Below are positions 1 through 6,825 of a DNA stretch of 8,364 bases, piece by piece (position 1 is the stretch's first letter; every line of letters starts with the position of its first letter). The translations under genes and the position numbers were made by a program. A model generated the notes under the pieces. The model was given only the letters and a program-made list of their open reading frames with translations. It was not told the origin of the DNA and did no database searches. The stretch is from contig DASTMQ010000321.1 of assembly GCA_035714005.1 (NCBI GenBank), positions 1 through 8,364 of the forward strand, in the 5' to 3' direction. This DNA comes from AWTP1-13 sp035714005. Lineage in GTDB: Bacteria; Pseudomonadota; Alphaproteobacteria; Rhizobiales; Hyphomicrobiaceae.

Positions 1-142
1 GGGTAAAGAGCGCCTCGAGCCGCGCCGCACGCCTTGCAAGCTCCGCCGGGTTGGCTGCCGGCGGGGGCGGCTCAGCGGCACCCGCCGGCAACGCCACCAG
101 CAGCGCCAAAGCCAGCATCCCGAGCAAGGCGCGCACGCGCAT
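1..142 (-). CDS. Exported protein of unknown function, N-terminus only (runs off left edge)
   Basis: An open frame begins with ATG at 142 and reads leftward off the window, giving 47 residues. The first about 22 residues form a clear Sec signal peptide: two arginines (MRVR), a Leu/Ala/Val-rich core (LLGMLALALLVAL), then a small-residue cleavage site near PAGA|AEPPPP. The mature part opens with a proline-rich stretch followed by an Ala/Arg/Glu-rich probable helix (AELARRAARLEALF). A GGGAG Shine-Dalgarno sequence lies 6 nt upstream of the ATG, which supports this start. The gene is divergent from the TAXI receptor gene, with 123 nt between the two starts. The product is periplasmic or outer-membrane associated by inference from the signal peptide; too little is present to name a family. 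Confidence 0.72.
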   Translation of the reverse strand, partial: MRVRALLGMLALALLVALPAGAAEPPPPAANPAELARRAARLEALFT

Positions 143-189
143 TGGGGTCTCCCACCGCCAGTTTCCCGCGCGGCGGTGCTGGCAAATTG

Positions 190-221
190 TTGCTCACCGC
201 CGCGGGAGGCTCGACTATACT
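190..221 (+). promoter_or_regulatory. Candidate promoter of the TAXI receptor gene
   Basis: TATACT at 216-221 is a good -10 match, 44 nt before the ATG at 266 and the only strikingly AT-rich hexamer in this GC-rich spacer. The best -35 candidate, TTGCTC at 190-195, is weak and the 20-nt spacing is long, so the pairing is uncertain. Confidence 0.35.
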
Positions 222-265
222 GGTTCCGGCGCGCCAAGCCACGCCGGCGACAAAGGAGTGCGGGG

Positions 266-1219
266 ATGCGAACGCTGTTGCTTGCCAGCTTGCCTCTGAT
301 GCTGGCGATGGCGGTCACTCTCGGCGCCAAGGCGGCCGAGAAGACCATTGTCGTTTTAGGGACGGCCACGCCTGGCGGTGGCTTTCCCGTCTACGGTCAG
401 GCGGTAAGCGAGAGCATCAACGAGACCGACGCGAGCCTGGAGGTACGCCCCCAGCACACCGCCGGCAGTGCCGAAAACATTCCGTTGTTGGAGGCGGGCA
501 AACTCGATATCGGCTTGGTACAGGGCGAGGCGGCGCTGGAGGCCCTCAATGGTCTTGGCCGCCCGCGTGCCGACCTGCGCATCGTCTTTGCCATGTACGC
601 GACGCCCGGTATGTTTGTGGTGCGCGCCGACAGTCCCTATCGCAGCATCGAGGACCTCAAGGGCAGGCCCGTGGCCTTTGGCGCCAGGGGCTCCGGTCTC
701 GTGCTGCTGGCGGGCTATGTGCTCGATGGTTTGGGCTATGATCGCAACCGCGACTTCGAAGCCATTCTGCTCGAGCGTGCCGGCGACGGGCCAGCCATGG
801 TGGCGAGCGGCAAGGCGGCGGCGCTGTGGGGCGGTGGCAGCGGCTGGCCGGGCTTTACGGCGGTGGCCAAGGCGCCCCCCGGGGCGCGTTTCATCGTGCC
901 GGATGCCGAAGGCATCAAGCGGATTAGGGCCAAGCATGCGTTCCTTGAGGTCTTGACCGTGCCGGCGGGCACCTTCCCGGGGCAAACCGCCCCGATCGTA
1001 TCGGTCGGCTCCTGGAGCTTGATCCTATCGCGGCCAACGCTTCCCGATGACGTCGCCTATCGCCTGGCACGCGCGCTTCATAGCAGTCAAGCGCGACTGG
1101 CCGCGCGCCTGCCGCAGGCGCGGGAGACCACCGCGGCCAATACGGCGAGCGCGGCGCGCCGCGAATTGCTGCACCCAGGGACGCGCAGATACCTTGAAGA
1201 GGCGGGCTTTGTTCGCTAA
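266..1219 (+). CDS. TAXI-family TRAP transporter periplasmic solute-binding protein
   Basis: 317 residues, periplasmic. TAXI receptors bind small carboxylates such as glutamate or 2-oxoglutarate and deliver them to a fused DctQM-type permease; the ligand here is unknown. Residues 1-23 are a signal peptide (cleavage near AKA|AEK). Family features follow in order: the N-terminal strand with a glycine-rich turn GTATPGGGFPVYG (32-44), TAGSAEN (65-71) followed by LLEAGKLDIGLVQG (74-87), and the second-lobe segment IEDLKGRPVAFGARGSG. The start at 266 is chosen over an in-frame ATG at 176 because AAAGGAG (252-258) sits 7 nt upstream and the signal peptide then begins properly. Length fits the family (about 310-340). 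No permease gene adjoins it: the next gene is a convergent DMT transporter 24 nt away. It is either an orphan receptor or served by a distant permease. Confidence 0.85.
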   Translation: MRTLLLASLPLMLAMAVTLGAKAAEKTIVVLGTATPGGGFPVYGQAVSESINETDASLEVRPQHTAGSAENIPLLEAGKLDIGLVQGEAALEALNGLGRPRADLRIVFAMYATPGMFVVRADSPYRSIEDLKGRPVAFGARGSGLVLLAGYVLDGLGYDRNRDFEAILLERAGDGPAMVASGKAAALWGGGSGWPGFTAVAKAPPGARFIVPDAEGIKRIRAKHAFLEVLTVPAGTFPGQTAPIVSVGSWSLILSRPTLPDDVAYRLARALHSSQARLAARLPQARETTAANTASAARRELLHPGTRRYLEEAGFVR

Positions 1220-1243
1220 GCGCTTGCGTCGGGCCGCCGCAGC

Positions 1244-2191
1244 CTACGAGCGTCCCAGTTCGGTGGCTTTTCGCGCGCGAATTTGTGCGCGCTCGCGGGC
1301 GAGTTTGGCTTCGCGTCGGGTGATATAGAGGGCGGACGCGAAAATGACCGAGGCACCGACCCAGGTCAAAAGGTCGATGCTTTCGCGGAACGCCAAATAG
1401 GTCATGCCGACGGTAAAGGGTAGCTTGGAGAACTCGAAAGTCATCCCCAGCGAGGCGTCGGTGGCGGCGTAGCCGCGCACGACACAAATGTGCCCGAGCA
1501 CGGCGCACACGCCCATTCCGAGCAGCGCCGGCAGCACGGCAAGGGTCGGCCAACGCCACACGAACAGGGCCGGCAGCAGTGATAGTGGTGTCATCAGGAC
1601 ATTCGTGAGAAAGACAATCTTGTCGGGATCGTCATGGGCGGTCAGCTGCTTCACGAGCACGACCGTCAGCCCGGCGGCCATGGCGGAAAAAATGGCAAGC
1701 ACTTGCCCCAAGCCGATCTCTGAGCCGACGGGACGCAGGATGATGAGGGCACCGAGAAATCCCACCCCGAGCGCGGTCCAGCGACGAATGCGCACCACTT
1801 CGCCCAGCAGAAAAACCGCACCGAGGGTGCCGAACAAGGGAGCGAGAAAGCTGATGGCCGTCACCTCACCGATCGGAATGAGAAAAATCGCGTAAAACCA
1901 GGTCTGCATGGAGAGCAGCGAGATGAGCACGCGCAGGCCGTAGAGATTGAATTGGTCGGAATAAAACAGCCGCGGGCCGCGGTAAATCAGCAGCGGCACC
2001 AGCATCAGGCAGGCGAAGATGTTGCGCAGAAAGACTACCTCAAAGGGGTGCAAGCCGGCATTCATGGCCATGCGCGAGAACATGGCCAGCCCCGCGAACA
2101 GCGCCATGGCGAGCGTGATCCATACCACCCCTGCAATCGGATCGTTGCCTGTGCTCGGCTGGCTGGCGAGCCGGATCCTCAACTGCGGCAT
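1244..2191 (-). CDS. DMT superfamily (EamA-type) inner-membrane transporter
   Basis: 315 residues, almost entirely hydrophobic, with about ten predicted membrane helices in two homologous EamA halves (roughly 18-153 and 160-292). The first half ends with the typical pattern SFLAPLFGTLGAVFLLGE (114-131) followed by GVGFLGALIILRP (142-154); the second ends with the equivalent KLPFTVGMTYLAFRE and a last helix before a basic tail. DMT proteins move amino acids, nucleotide derivatives or other metabolites; the substrate cannot be read from sequence. The ATG at 2191 is chosen because helix 1 begins soon after it and a GGGGA-type site lies about 10 nt upstream; the longer frame from 2326 would add a basic, low-complexity stretch and overlap rimO. 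It lies 113 nt downstream of rimO on the same strand and may be cotranscribed. Its 3' end converges on the TAXI gene with no clear terminator between. Confidence 0.85.
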   Translation of the reverse strand: MPQLRIRLASQPSTGNDPIAGVVWITLAMALFAGLAMFSRMAMNAGLHPFEVVFLRNIFACLMLVPLLIYRGPRLFYSDQFNLYGLRVLISLLSMQTWFYAIFLIPIGEVTAISFLAPLFGTLGAVFLLGEVVRIRRWTALGVGFLGALIILRPVGSEIGLGQVLAIFSAMAAGLTVVLVKQLTAHDDPDKIVFLTNVLMTPLSLLPALFVWRWPTLAVLPALLGMGVCAVLGHICVVRGYAATDASLGMTFEFSKLPFTVGMTYLAFRESIDLLTWVGASVIFASALYITRREAKLARERAQIRARKATELGRS

Positions 2192-2236
2192 GAATCGTAA
2201 ATCCCCGCCCCTTTGACCTGCACGCGGTGGCATCAT

Positions 2237-2251
2237 GCGCGCTAGGCGCGC
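2237..2251. other. Short GC hairpin between rimO and the DMT gene
   Basis: GCGCGC (2237-2242) and GCGCGC (2246-2251) pair around a 3-nt loop (TAG). A 10-bp palindrome CTTTGCAAAG (2252-2261) abuts it. No T-run follows on either strand, so an intrinsic terminator is not supported. It could slow or fold the rimO-DMT mRNA, or be chance in GC-rich DNA. Confidence 0.25.
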
Positions 2252-2304
2252 CTTTGCAAAGCGCCGTGAGCTTGCGCGCGCAGCAGATTGCGGCGGGGTG
2301 ATAC

Positions 2305-3690
2305 TCAGGCCCCAAGTTCGGCCCACACATCGTAGGCGTCGCTGGCCACGATGCGGGCGCGCACGATATCACCCTGCGCAAGGTCCTTGGCTCCGTTGAG
2401 GAAAACCGAGCCGTCGATCTCCGGTGCGTCCCACTTGGACCGGCCGATCGCGCCCTCCTCGTCGACTTCGTCGACAATGACGTCGATGCCGTGTCCGACC
2501 CGCGCTGCGTTGAGGTCGCGGCTTATCTCCTGCTGCACCGACATCAAGCGATGCCAGCGCTCCTCCTTGACCTCCTCGGCAACCGCCCCAGGCAGCTCGT
2601 TGGCGGCGGCGCCGGCGACGGCCTCATATTTGAAGCAGCCGACGCGCGCCAAGCGTGCCGCCTTGAGCCAATCAAGCAGCAGTTGAAAGTCCTGCTCGGT
2701 CTCGCCCGGAAAGCCGACGATGAAGGTGGAGCGCACCGCCAGGTCGGGACAGATTTCGCGCCAGCGGTCGAGGCGGTCGAGGGTCTTTTCCTGGTGTGCA
2801 GGCCGACGCATGGCTTTGAGCACCGCAGGGGAGGCGTGCTGGAAGGGGATGTCAAGGTAGGGAAGGAGCTTTCCCTCCGCCATCAGCGGTAACACCGCAT
2901 CGACGTGGGGATAGGGATAGACGTAGTGCAGGCGCACCCAGGCACCGAGCTCACCTAGCGCCTGCGCGAGATCGAGGAAGCGCGCGCGCAGCATGTGCCC
3001 ATTCCAACGGCTCGCGGCGTACTTGAGGTCGAGGCCATAGGCGGAAGTATCCTGGCTGATGACCAATAGCTCCCTGACGCCGGCTTTCACCAAGCGTTCG
3101 GCCTCGCTCATCACCTGGGCCGCGGGGCGGCTGGCGAGCCGCCCGCGTAGGCTCGGGATGATGCAGAACGAGCAGCGGTTGTTGCAGCCCTCCGAAATCT
3201 TCAGATAGGCGTAGTGGCGGGGCGTCAGGTGCAGGCCTTCCGGCGGCACGAGATCGAGAAAGGGATCGTGCGGCGGCGGCACCGCTTCGTGCACGGCCTC
3301 GACGACCTGTTCGTATTGGTGCGGGCCGGTAACGGCCAGCACGCCTGGATGCTCGGCAAGGATACGCTCCCTTTCGACGCCGAAGCAGCCGGTCACGACA
3401 ACGCGCCCGTTCTGGGCCATGGCTTCACCTATGGCCTCGAGGCTTTCCTGTTTGGCCGAGTTGAGAAAGCCGCAGGTATTGACCACCACCACATCGGCAC
3501 CCGCGTAGTCCGCCGAGAGCTGGTAGCCCTCCGCCCGCAGCCGCGTGAGGATACGCTCGCTGTCTACCATGGCCTTGGGGCAGCCGAGCGAAACCAGACC
3601 GACCCGAGGAGCGGGCTCGACGGTGCCGCGCCGCACCGCCGCACGGCGGGCGCCCGATCGGGGAGCTTTTCTAACGGTGATGGGTGACAT
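2305..3690 (-). CDS. rimO: Ribosomal protein S12 (Asp) methylthiotransferase RimO
   Basis: 461 residues, cytoplasmic. RimO is a radical-SAM enzyme with two 4Fe-4S clusters that adds a methylthio group to a conserved aspartate of ribosomal protein S12. The UPF0004/MTTase domain begins at about residue 29 (RVGLVSLGCPKAMVDSE) and supplies the cluster cysteines C37, C73 (VNTCGF) and C102 (VTGCFG). The radical-SAM motif CxxxCxxC is C169, C173, C176 within SEGCNNRCSFCIIP, then LRGRLASR. A TRAM domain closes the protein (about 398-460). SLGCPKA and the short C-terminus favour RimO over MiaB. The ATG at 3690 gives a normal family length, though with some 28 residues before the first domain and no obvious Shine-Dalgarno sequence (the preceding bases are GCCGCCCC), so the exact start is less sure than the identity. 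All cluster ligands are intact. Divergent from the DUF992 pseudogene. Confidence 0.95.
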   Translation of the reverse strand: MSPITVRKAPRSGARRAAVRRGTVEPAPRVGLVSLGCPKAMVDSERILTRLRAEGYQLSADYAGADVVVVNTCGFLNSAKQESLEAIGEAMAQNGRVVVTGCFGVERERILAEHPGVLAVTGPHQYEQVVEAVHEAVPPPHDPFLDLVPPEGLHLTPRHYAYLKISEGCNNRCSFCIIPSLRGRLASRPAAQVMSEAERLVKAGVRELLVISQDTSAYGLDLKYAASRWNGHMLRARFLDLAQALGELGAWVRLHYVYPYPHVDAVLPLMAEGKLLPYLDIPFQHASPAVLKAMRRPAHQEKTLDRLDRWREICPDLAVRSTFIVGFPGETEQDFQLLLDWLKAARLARVGCFKYEAVAGAAANELPGAVAEEVKEERWHRLMSVQQEISRDLNAARVGHGIDVIVDEVDEEGAIGRSKWDAPEIDGSVFLNGAKDLAQGDIVRARIVASDAYDVWAELGA

Positions 3691-3903
3691 GGGGCGGCTT
3701 TTAGCGCCCGACCGAGGCCAAGGCAAATGCCGGTCCAGGCGGCTATCCGCCCGGCCGTGCCTGGCGTGCTTCGGCGGCCGCGCGCCCGCGGCTGCAAAAC
3801 CAAGACCTTGGGGTCGCACGGCTTTTGACAAGATCCGGTGCGCCACGGGCGCCGTCGCTCGCCCTTTAAGCGCAATTTTGGGAGGACGCGATAGGCAACG
3901 CAG

Positions 3904-4326
3904 GTGCGCCGTCGCGGCGCGCTGCTGGCCGCCTGTGCCATTGCCGGCCAGGCGCGGGCGCGCGTCGAGGTCGGCATTTCCACTTGCGGGGCTCGCGCCG
4001 GTACCGGCCATATCGTCACCTCGGCCAAGGACCCTTCGCTGCCACTTTCAGCGCCCGGGGCGCAACGGCTGCCACGGCGGCTCGATGTGCAAATTCGCCA
4101 TCGACCTCGGCGGCACGAATAAGATGGCCAGCAGCTGGGCGATGCTGGCGCCGACCGCGAGCCCACCGCCGCGCTCGCTCAGCGGTGAGGCTCGGTGCGG
4201 AAGCACGCCAATGCGCTGCTCGGCGGCTGGCGCCGTGGCATCGTTCTCCAGCCCCTGAGCGTGCAAGCCCAGAAAGGCCTAAATAGCCTCGCCGCCGTGA
4301 CGGCGCTTGCCTTGCGGGCAGACTAG
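3904..4326 (+). pseudogene. Decayed DUF992 exported protein gene (frameshifted)
   Basis: Three consecutive pieces match the DUF992 pattern but lie in two frames. Piece 1 (from GTG 3904): signal-like LLAACAIAGQARA, then VEVGISTC and GTGHIVTSAKD, ending at 4032. Piece 2 is in the +1 frame from 4034: LRCHF, then CKFAIDLGGTN and WAMLAPTA, then SLSG to 4186. Piece 3, back in the first frame from 4210 to TAG 4326, is NALLGGWRRGIVLQPLSVQ and AQKGLNSLAAVTALALRAD, the family C-terminus (NALxGG...LQPxSxQ...GLN.A..). One extra C in the CCC run 4032-4034 explains the first shift; the unshifted frame then hits TAA at 4120-4122. The stretch 4187-4209 is about 28 nt shorter than I expect from the family, explaining the second. 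The start is poor: the GGGAGGA site (3880-3886) is 17 nt from the GTG, and an in-frame TAG lies at 3892. DUF992 function is unknown. Sequencing error is possible but two lesions in one small gene favour true decay. Confidence 0.82.
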
Positions 4327-4463
4327 GCGCCGACGCGGCGAGCTACGGGCGGCCGTGGTATTGCGGCTCCAGCATCGGCAGAGCGCGCGATGGGCCGAGG
4401 CAATGCTTGCGGCCGATCGCGCGATGCGCGCAGCGACGGGGCTTTACCCCCTGACGGCTAAAG

Positions 4464-4751
4464 TCAGTCGTAAAACCGGCGATCGTGGCGATGCCACCAG
4501 CCGCAGCGCCGGCCCTCGCAATGCCAGCCCCAACCGACACCCTTCGGACGCACGGGGCGGCAGCTGACGCGACGATGGCCGCGCATGTAGTGCCAGCCGC
4601 TATCGTCGCGCGCGCACACAAAGGTGGCAACTTTGCTGAGGAGGGGTTGGCTCGGGGGCACGGGCGTGCCGCTGATCGGTGCGGCGCTGGCCGTTCCCGC
4701 CCACAGCGTGGCGGCGACAAGCACGGCGGCACAGACGAGACCTGAACGCAT
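4464..4751 (-). CDS. Small exported Cys/Trp/His-rich protein, unknown function
   Basis: 95 residues. A Sec signal peptide (MRSGLVCAAVLVAATLWAGTASA, cleavage near residue 23) leads to a mature protein of about 72 residues. After a proline-rich linker (PISGTPVPPSQP) it has four cysteines (C46, C64, C78, C83), enough for two disulfides, and a basic aromatic tail with GWGWHCEGRRCGWWHRHD near the end (72-90). The ATG at 4751 is chosen over 4811 because GGAG lies 7 nt upstream and the signal peptide begins exactly there. It is downstream of the acyl-CoA ligase on the same strand but 180 nt away, with its own structured leader, so probably separately expressed. Similar small periplasmic proteins of unknown function are frequent in alphaproteobacteria; I do not recognise a named family. 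Metal binding by the His/Cys tail is possible but is only inference. Confidence 0.72.
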   Translation of the reverse strand: MRSGLVCAAVLVAATLWAGTASAAPISGTPVPPSQPLLSKVATFVCARDDSGWHYMRGHRRVSCRPVRPKGVGWGWHCEGRRCGWWHRHDRRFYD

Positions 4752-4777
4752 GAATGAGCTCCGATTTTTTTGTTGCT

Positions 4778-4796
4778 GCGCCCCCGTTGGGGGCGC
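4778..4796. promoter_or_regulatory. Perfect GC hairpin in the leader of the small exported protein gene
   Basis: GCGCCCCC (4778-4785) and GGGGGCGC (4789-4796) are exact inverted repeats around a 3-nt loop. In the leftward mRNA the hairpin lies about 27 nt before the start codon and is followed by an A-rich run (seven A) and then the GGAG ribosome site. Because A rather than U follows it on that strand, and CTGAAAA on the other, it does not look like an intrinsic terminator; a leader stabiliser or translation-control element is more likely. Confidence 0.45.
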
Positions 4797-4931
4797 CTGA
4801 AAACGCCGCACCCTCGGCTTCGTTCCGATGCGGGCCCTCGCGCCCGGCGCCTGGTCGCGATCTTGCCGCCGTTAGCTTCGGGCAAACAACGAGTTACGAG
4901 CCGCGAGAAATTTTTTTGCCGGGCCGCCGCC

Positions 4932-6560
4932 TCACAGCGCCTTTGCCATCTCGCGCAGCACGAATTTTTGGATTTTACCGGTGCTGGTTTTCGGGATCTC
5001 GTTGAACACGATGAGGCTTGGACATTTGTAGGCGGCCAGGCCGGTGCGGCAGTGGGCAAGCAGTTCTTCCTTGGAGGCCGTCATGCCGGACTTTAGCTCG
5101 ACGAAAGCCACCGGCGTTTCTCCCCACTTCGCGTGCGCCTTGCCGACGACGGCACAGGCCGCCACGGCGGGGTGTTTGTAGATCACCTCCTCCACCTCGA
5201 TCGATGAGATGTTCTCTCCGCCGGAAATAATGATGTCCTTGGAGCGATCCTTGAGCTGAATGTAGCCGTCCGGATGCAGTACGCCGAGGTCACCGGAATG
5301 GAACCAGCCACCGGCGAAGGCTTGCGCCGTGGCGGTTTCATTCTTGAGGTATCCCTTCATGACGATGTTGCCGCGGAACATCACTTCGCCAAGGGTCACC
5401 CCGTCCGCCGGCACTGGCGTCATCGTTTCGGGGTGCAAAACATTGAGCTCTTCGAGGGCGGTGTAGCGCACCCCCTGGCGCGCCTTCAGTTGGGCGCGCC
5501 GGCCCGGGCCGAGCCGATCCCACTGCGCCTGCCATTCATTCACCACCGCGGGGCCGTAGACCTCGGTCAAGCCATAGACGTGGGTGACGTTGAAGCCGGC
5601 TTCCGCCATCGCCGCCAGCACCGCCTCGGGTGGGGGAGCCGCCGCGGTGACGAACTCGATGCGCTGGGATAGCGGCCGCTTTTCATCGGCTGCGGCGTTG
5701 AGCAGTGTCGACATGACGATGGGCGCGCCACACAGATGCGTAACTCGATGCTCGGCAAGGGCCGCAAACATTGCCTTGGCCCGCACCCACCGCAGGCACA
5801 CATGCGTGCCGGCGACCAGCGACAGGGTCCAGGGAAAGCACCAGCCGTTGCAGTGGAACATCGGCAGGGTCCATAGATACACCGGATGCCGGCCCATGCC
5901 GGTTGCCAGGGTGTTGGCGTAACACATGAGCGCGGCACCGCGGTGGCTGTAGACCACGCCCTTGGGGTTGCCCGTAGTGCCGGAGGTGTAATTGAGCGCG
6001 AGCGCGTCCCATTCATCATCGGGCATGCGCCAGCCAAACGCCGGATCGCCTTCGGCGAGGAGCGCGTCGTAGTCGAGATCCGACAGGGGCTCCGACGTCT
6101 GCGGGAATTCGCGGTCGTCGTAGTCGACGAGCAGAGGCTTGATCTGGGTTTGTGCCACGGCCGCCCGCATCACGGCTGCAAATTCCCGATCGCAAATCAC
6201 CAGTTTGGCCTCGGCATGGTCGAGCTGAAAAGCAATGACGGCCGCATCAAGGCGCGTGTTGATGGCGTGCAGCACCGCACCGGTCATGGGCACTCCGTAG
6301 TGGGCCTCGAGCATCGGCGGTGTGTTGGCGAGCATCACGGAAACCGTATCACCTCGCCCGATGCCGCGCCGCGACAGGGCCGAGGCGAGGCGGCGCGTGC
6401 GTCGGTAGAACTCGGCGTAGGTGTCCTGCCGAGCCCCGTGGATCACGGCGATGCGCTCGGGAAAGATCGCGGCGGCGCGCTCCAGGAACGATAATGGAGA
6501 GAGCGGCTGAAAATTGGCGGCACACTTGTCGAGGTGCTGGGCGTAAGGGTTGGCGGACAT
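4932..6560 (-). CDS. Acyl-CoA synthetase (AMP-forming), DmdB-like/medium-chain type
   Basis: 542 residues, cytoplasmic. ANL-superfamily ligase: it activates a carboxylic acid with ATP to an acyl-AMP and transfers the acyl group to CoA. Motifs in order: P-loop TSGTTGNPKG (192-201), LWTLPMFHCNGWCFPWTL (229-246), YGLTE (329-333), SGD with the ribose-binding D424, the hinge KDRSKDIIISGGEN (437-450), and the catalytic lysine K529 in PKTSTGKIQK. All key residues are present. The whole pattern, including NPYAQHL at the start and GMGRHPVYLWTLPMFHCNGW, resembles the group containing 3-methylmercaptopropionyl-CoA ligase (DmdB), which also takes short- to medium-chain fatty acids; substrate cannot be settled here. 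The ATG at 6560 follows GGAGG with 9 nt spacing and matches the family N-terminus; upstream in-frame ATGs lack this. No beta-oxidation or DMSP genes adjoin it. Divergent from the membrane-protein gene at 6872. Confidence 0.93.
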   Translation of the reverse strand: MSANPYAQHLDKCAANFQPLSPLSFLERAAAIFPERIAVIHGARQDTYAEFYRRTRRLASALSRRGIGRGDTVSVMLANTPPMLEAHYGVPMTGAVLHAINTRLDAAVIAFQLDHAEAKLVICDREFAAVMRAAVAQTQIKPLLVDYDDREFPQTSEPLSDLDYDALLAEGDPAFGWRMPDDEWDALALNYTSGTTGNPKGVVYSHRGAALMCYANTLATGMGRHPVYLWTLPMFHCNGWCFPWTLSLVAGTHVCLRWVRAKAMFAALAEHRVTHLCGAPIVMSTLLNAAADEKRPLSQRIEFVTAAAPPPEAVLAAMAEAGFNVTHVYGLTEVYGPAVVNEWQAQWDRLGPGRRAQLKARQGVRYTALEELNVLHPETMTPVPADGVTLGEVMFRGNIVMKGYLKNETATAQAFAGGWFHSGDLGVLHPDGYIQLKDRSKDIIISGGENISSIEVEEVIYKHPAVAACAVVGKAHAKWGETPVAFVELKSGMTASKEELLAHCRTGLAAYKCPSLIVFNEIPKTSTGKIQKFVLREMAKAL

Positions 6561-6718
6561 GAATTGGAACCTCCAAGGGCGCCGCGGGGGCGACGGCGGC
6601 ATCGCGCCGGCGCAACCTAGTGGACTGGCGGGCCGCGATACAACCCGTGACCCACGCCAGTTGGCGGCGCGAGACCGCGATGGCGACCGGGCCGACCCGA
6701 ACGGCCAAATGTGCTCAA

Positions 6719-6756
6719 CCCGGGGCAATCAAGCAAAATCATTTGCATGCCCCGGG
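6719..6756. promoter_or_regulatory. Nested inverted repeat, candidate operator or cruciform
   Basis: CCCGGGGCA (6719-6727) and TGCCCCGGG (6748-6756) are perfect 9-bp inverted repeats separated by 20 nt. Inside them GCAAA (6733-6737) and TTTGC (6742-6746) pair around ATCA, with a centre 2 nt off that of the outer repeat. Its position between divergent starts suits a regulator binding site or a strong leader hairpin. It is not followed by a T-run. Confidence 0.5.
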
Positions 6757-6792
6757 AAAGCTGTGGAAAACTGGCGTGCTGGTCGGCGCACG

Positions 6793-6804
6793 GGGCACGT
6801 GCCC
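6793..6804. promoter_or_regulatory. 12-bp perfect palindrome GGGCACGTGCCC
   Basis: An uninterrupted 12-bp palindrome centred on CACGTG lies 68 nt before the ATG at 6872. It could be a dimeric-regulator site; in GC-rich DNA chance is also possible. Confidence 0.35.
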
Positions 6805-6825
6805 GGCTGGCGCGGGGCAAGGCAA

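Noticed and set aside
2158..3140. Shared GGCTGGCGAGCCG at about 2161 and 3129
   Set aside because: Both copies lie inside coding sequence (RLAS in two unrelated proteins) and the similarity does not extend; likely chance.
3691..4011. 107-residue upstream extension of the rimO frame
   Set aside because: It crosses the divergent DUF992 remnant, has no homology pattern, and the family length is satisfied by the ATG at 3690.
4326..4454. A Cys-containing short frame after the DUF992 remnant (ADAASYGRPWYCGSS..., ending at TGA 4452-4454) that looks like the mature part of a small secreted protein
   Set aside because: It has no start codon, ribosome site or signal peptide in frame (TAG at 4284 closes it upstream), and I cannot match it to a family.
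4905..4935. Possible terminator after the acyl-CoA ligase (GC-rich stretch next to seven T on the plus strand)
   Set aside because: On the leftward transcript the run is A rather than U, and the GC stretch does not form a clean stem.
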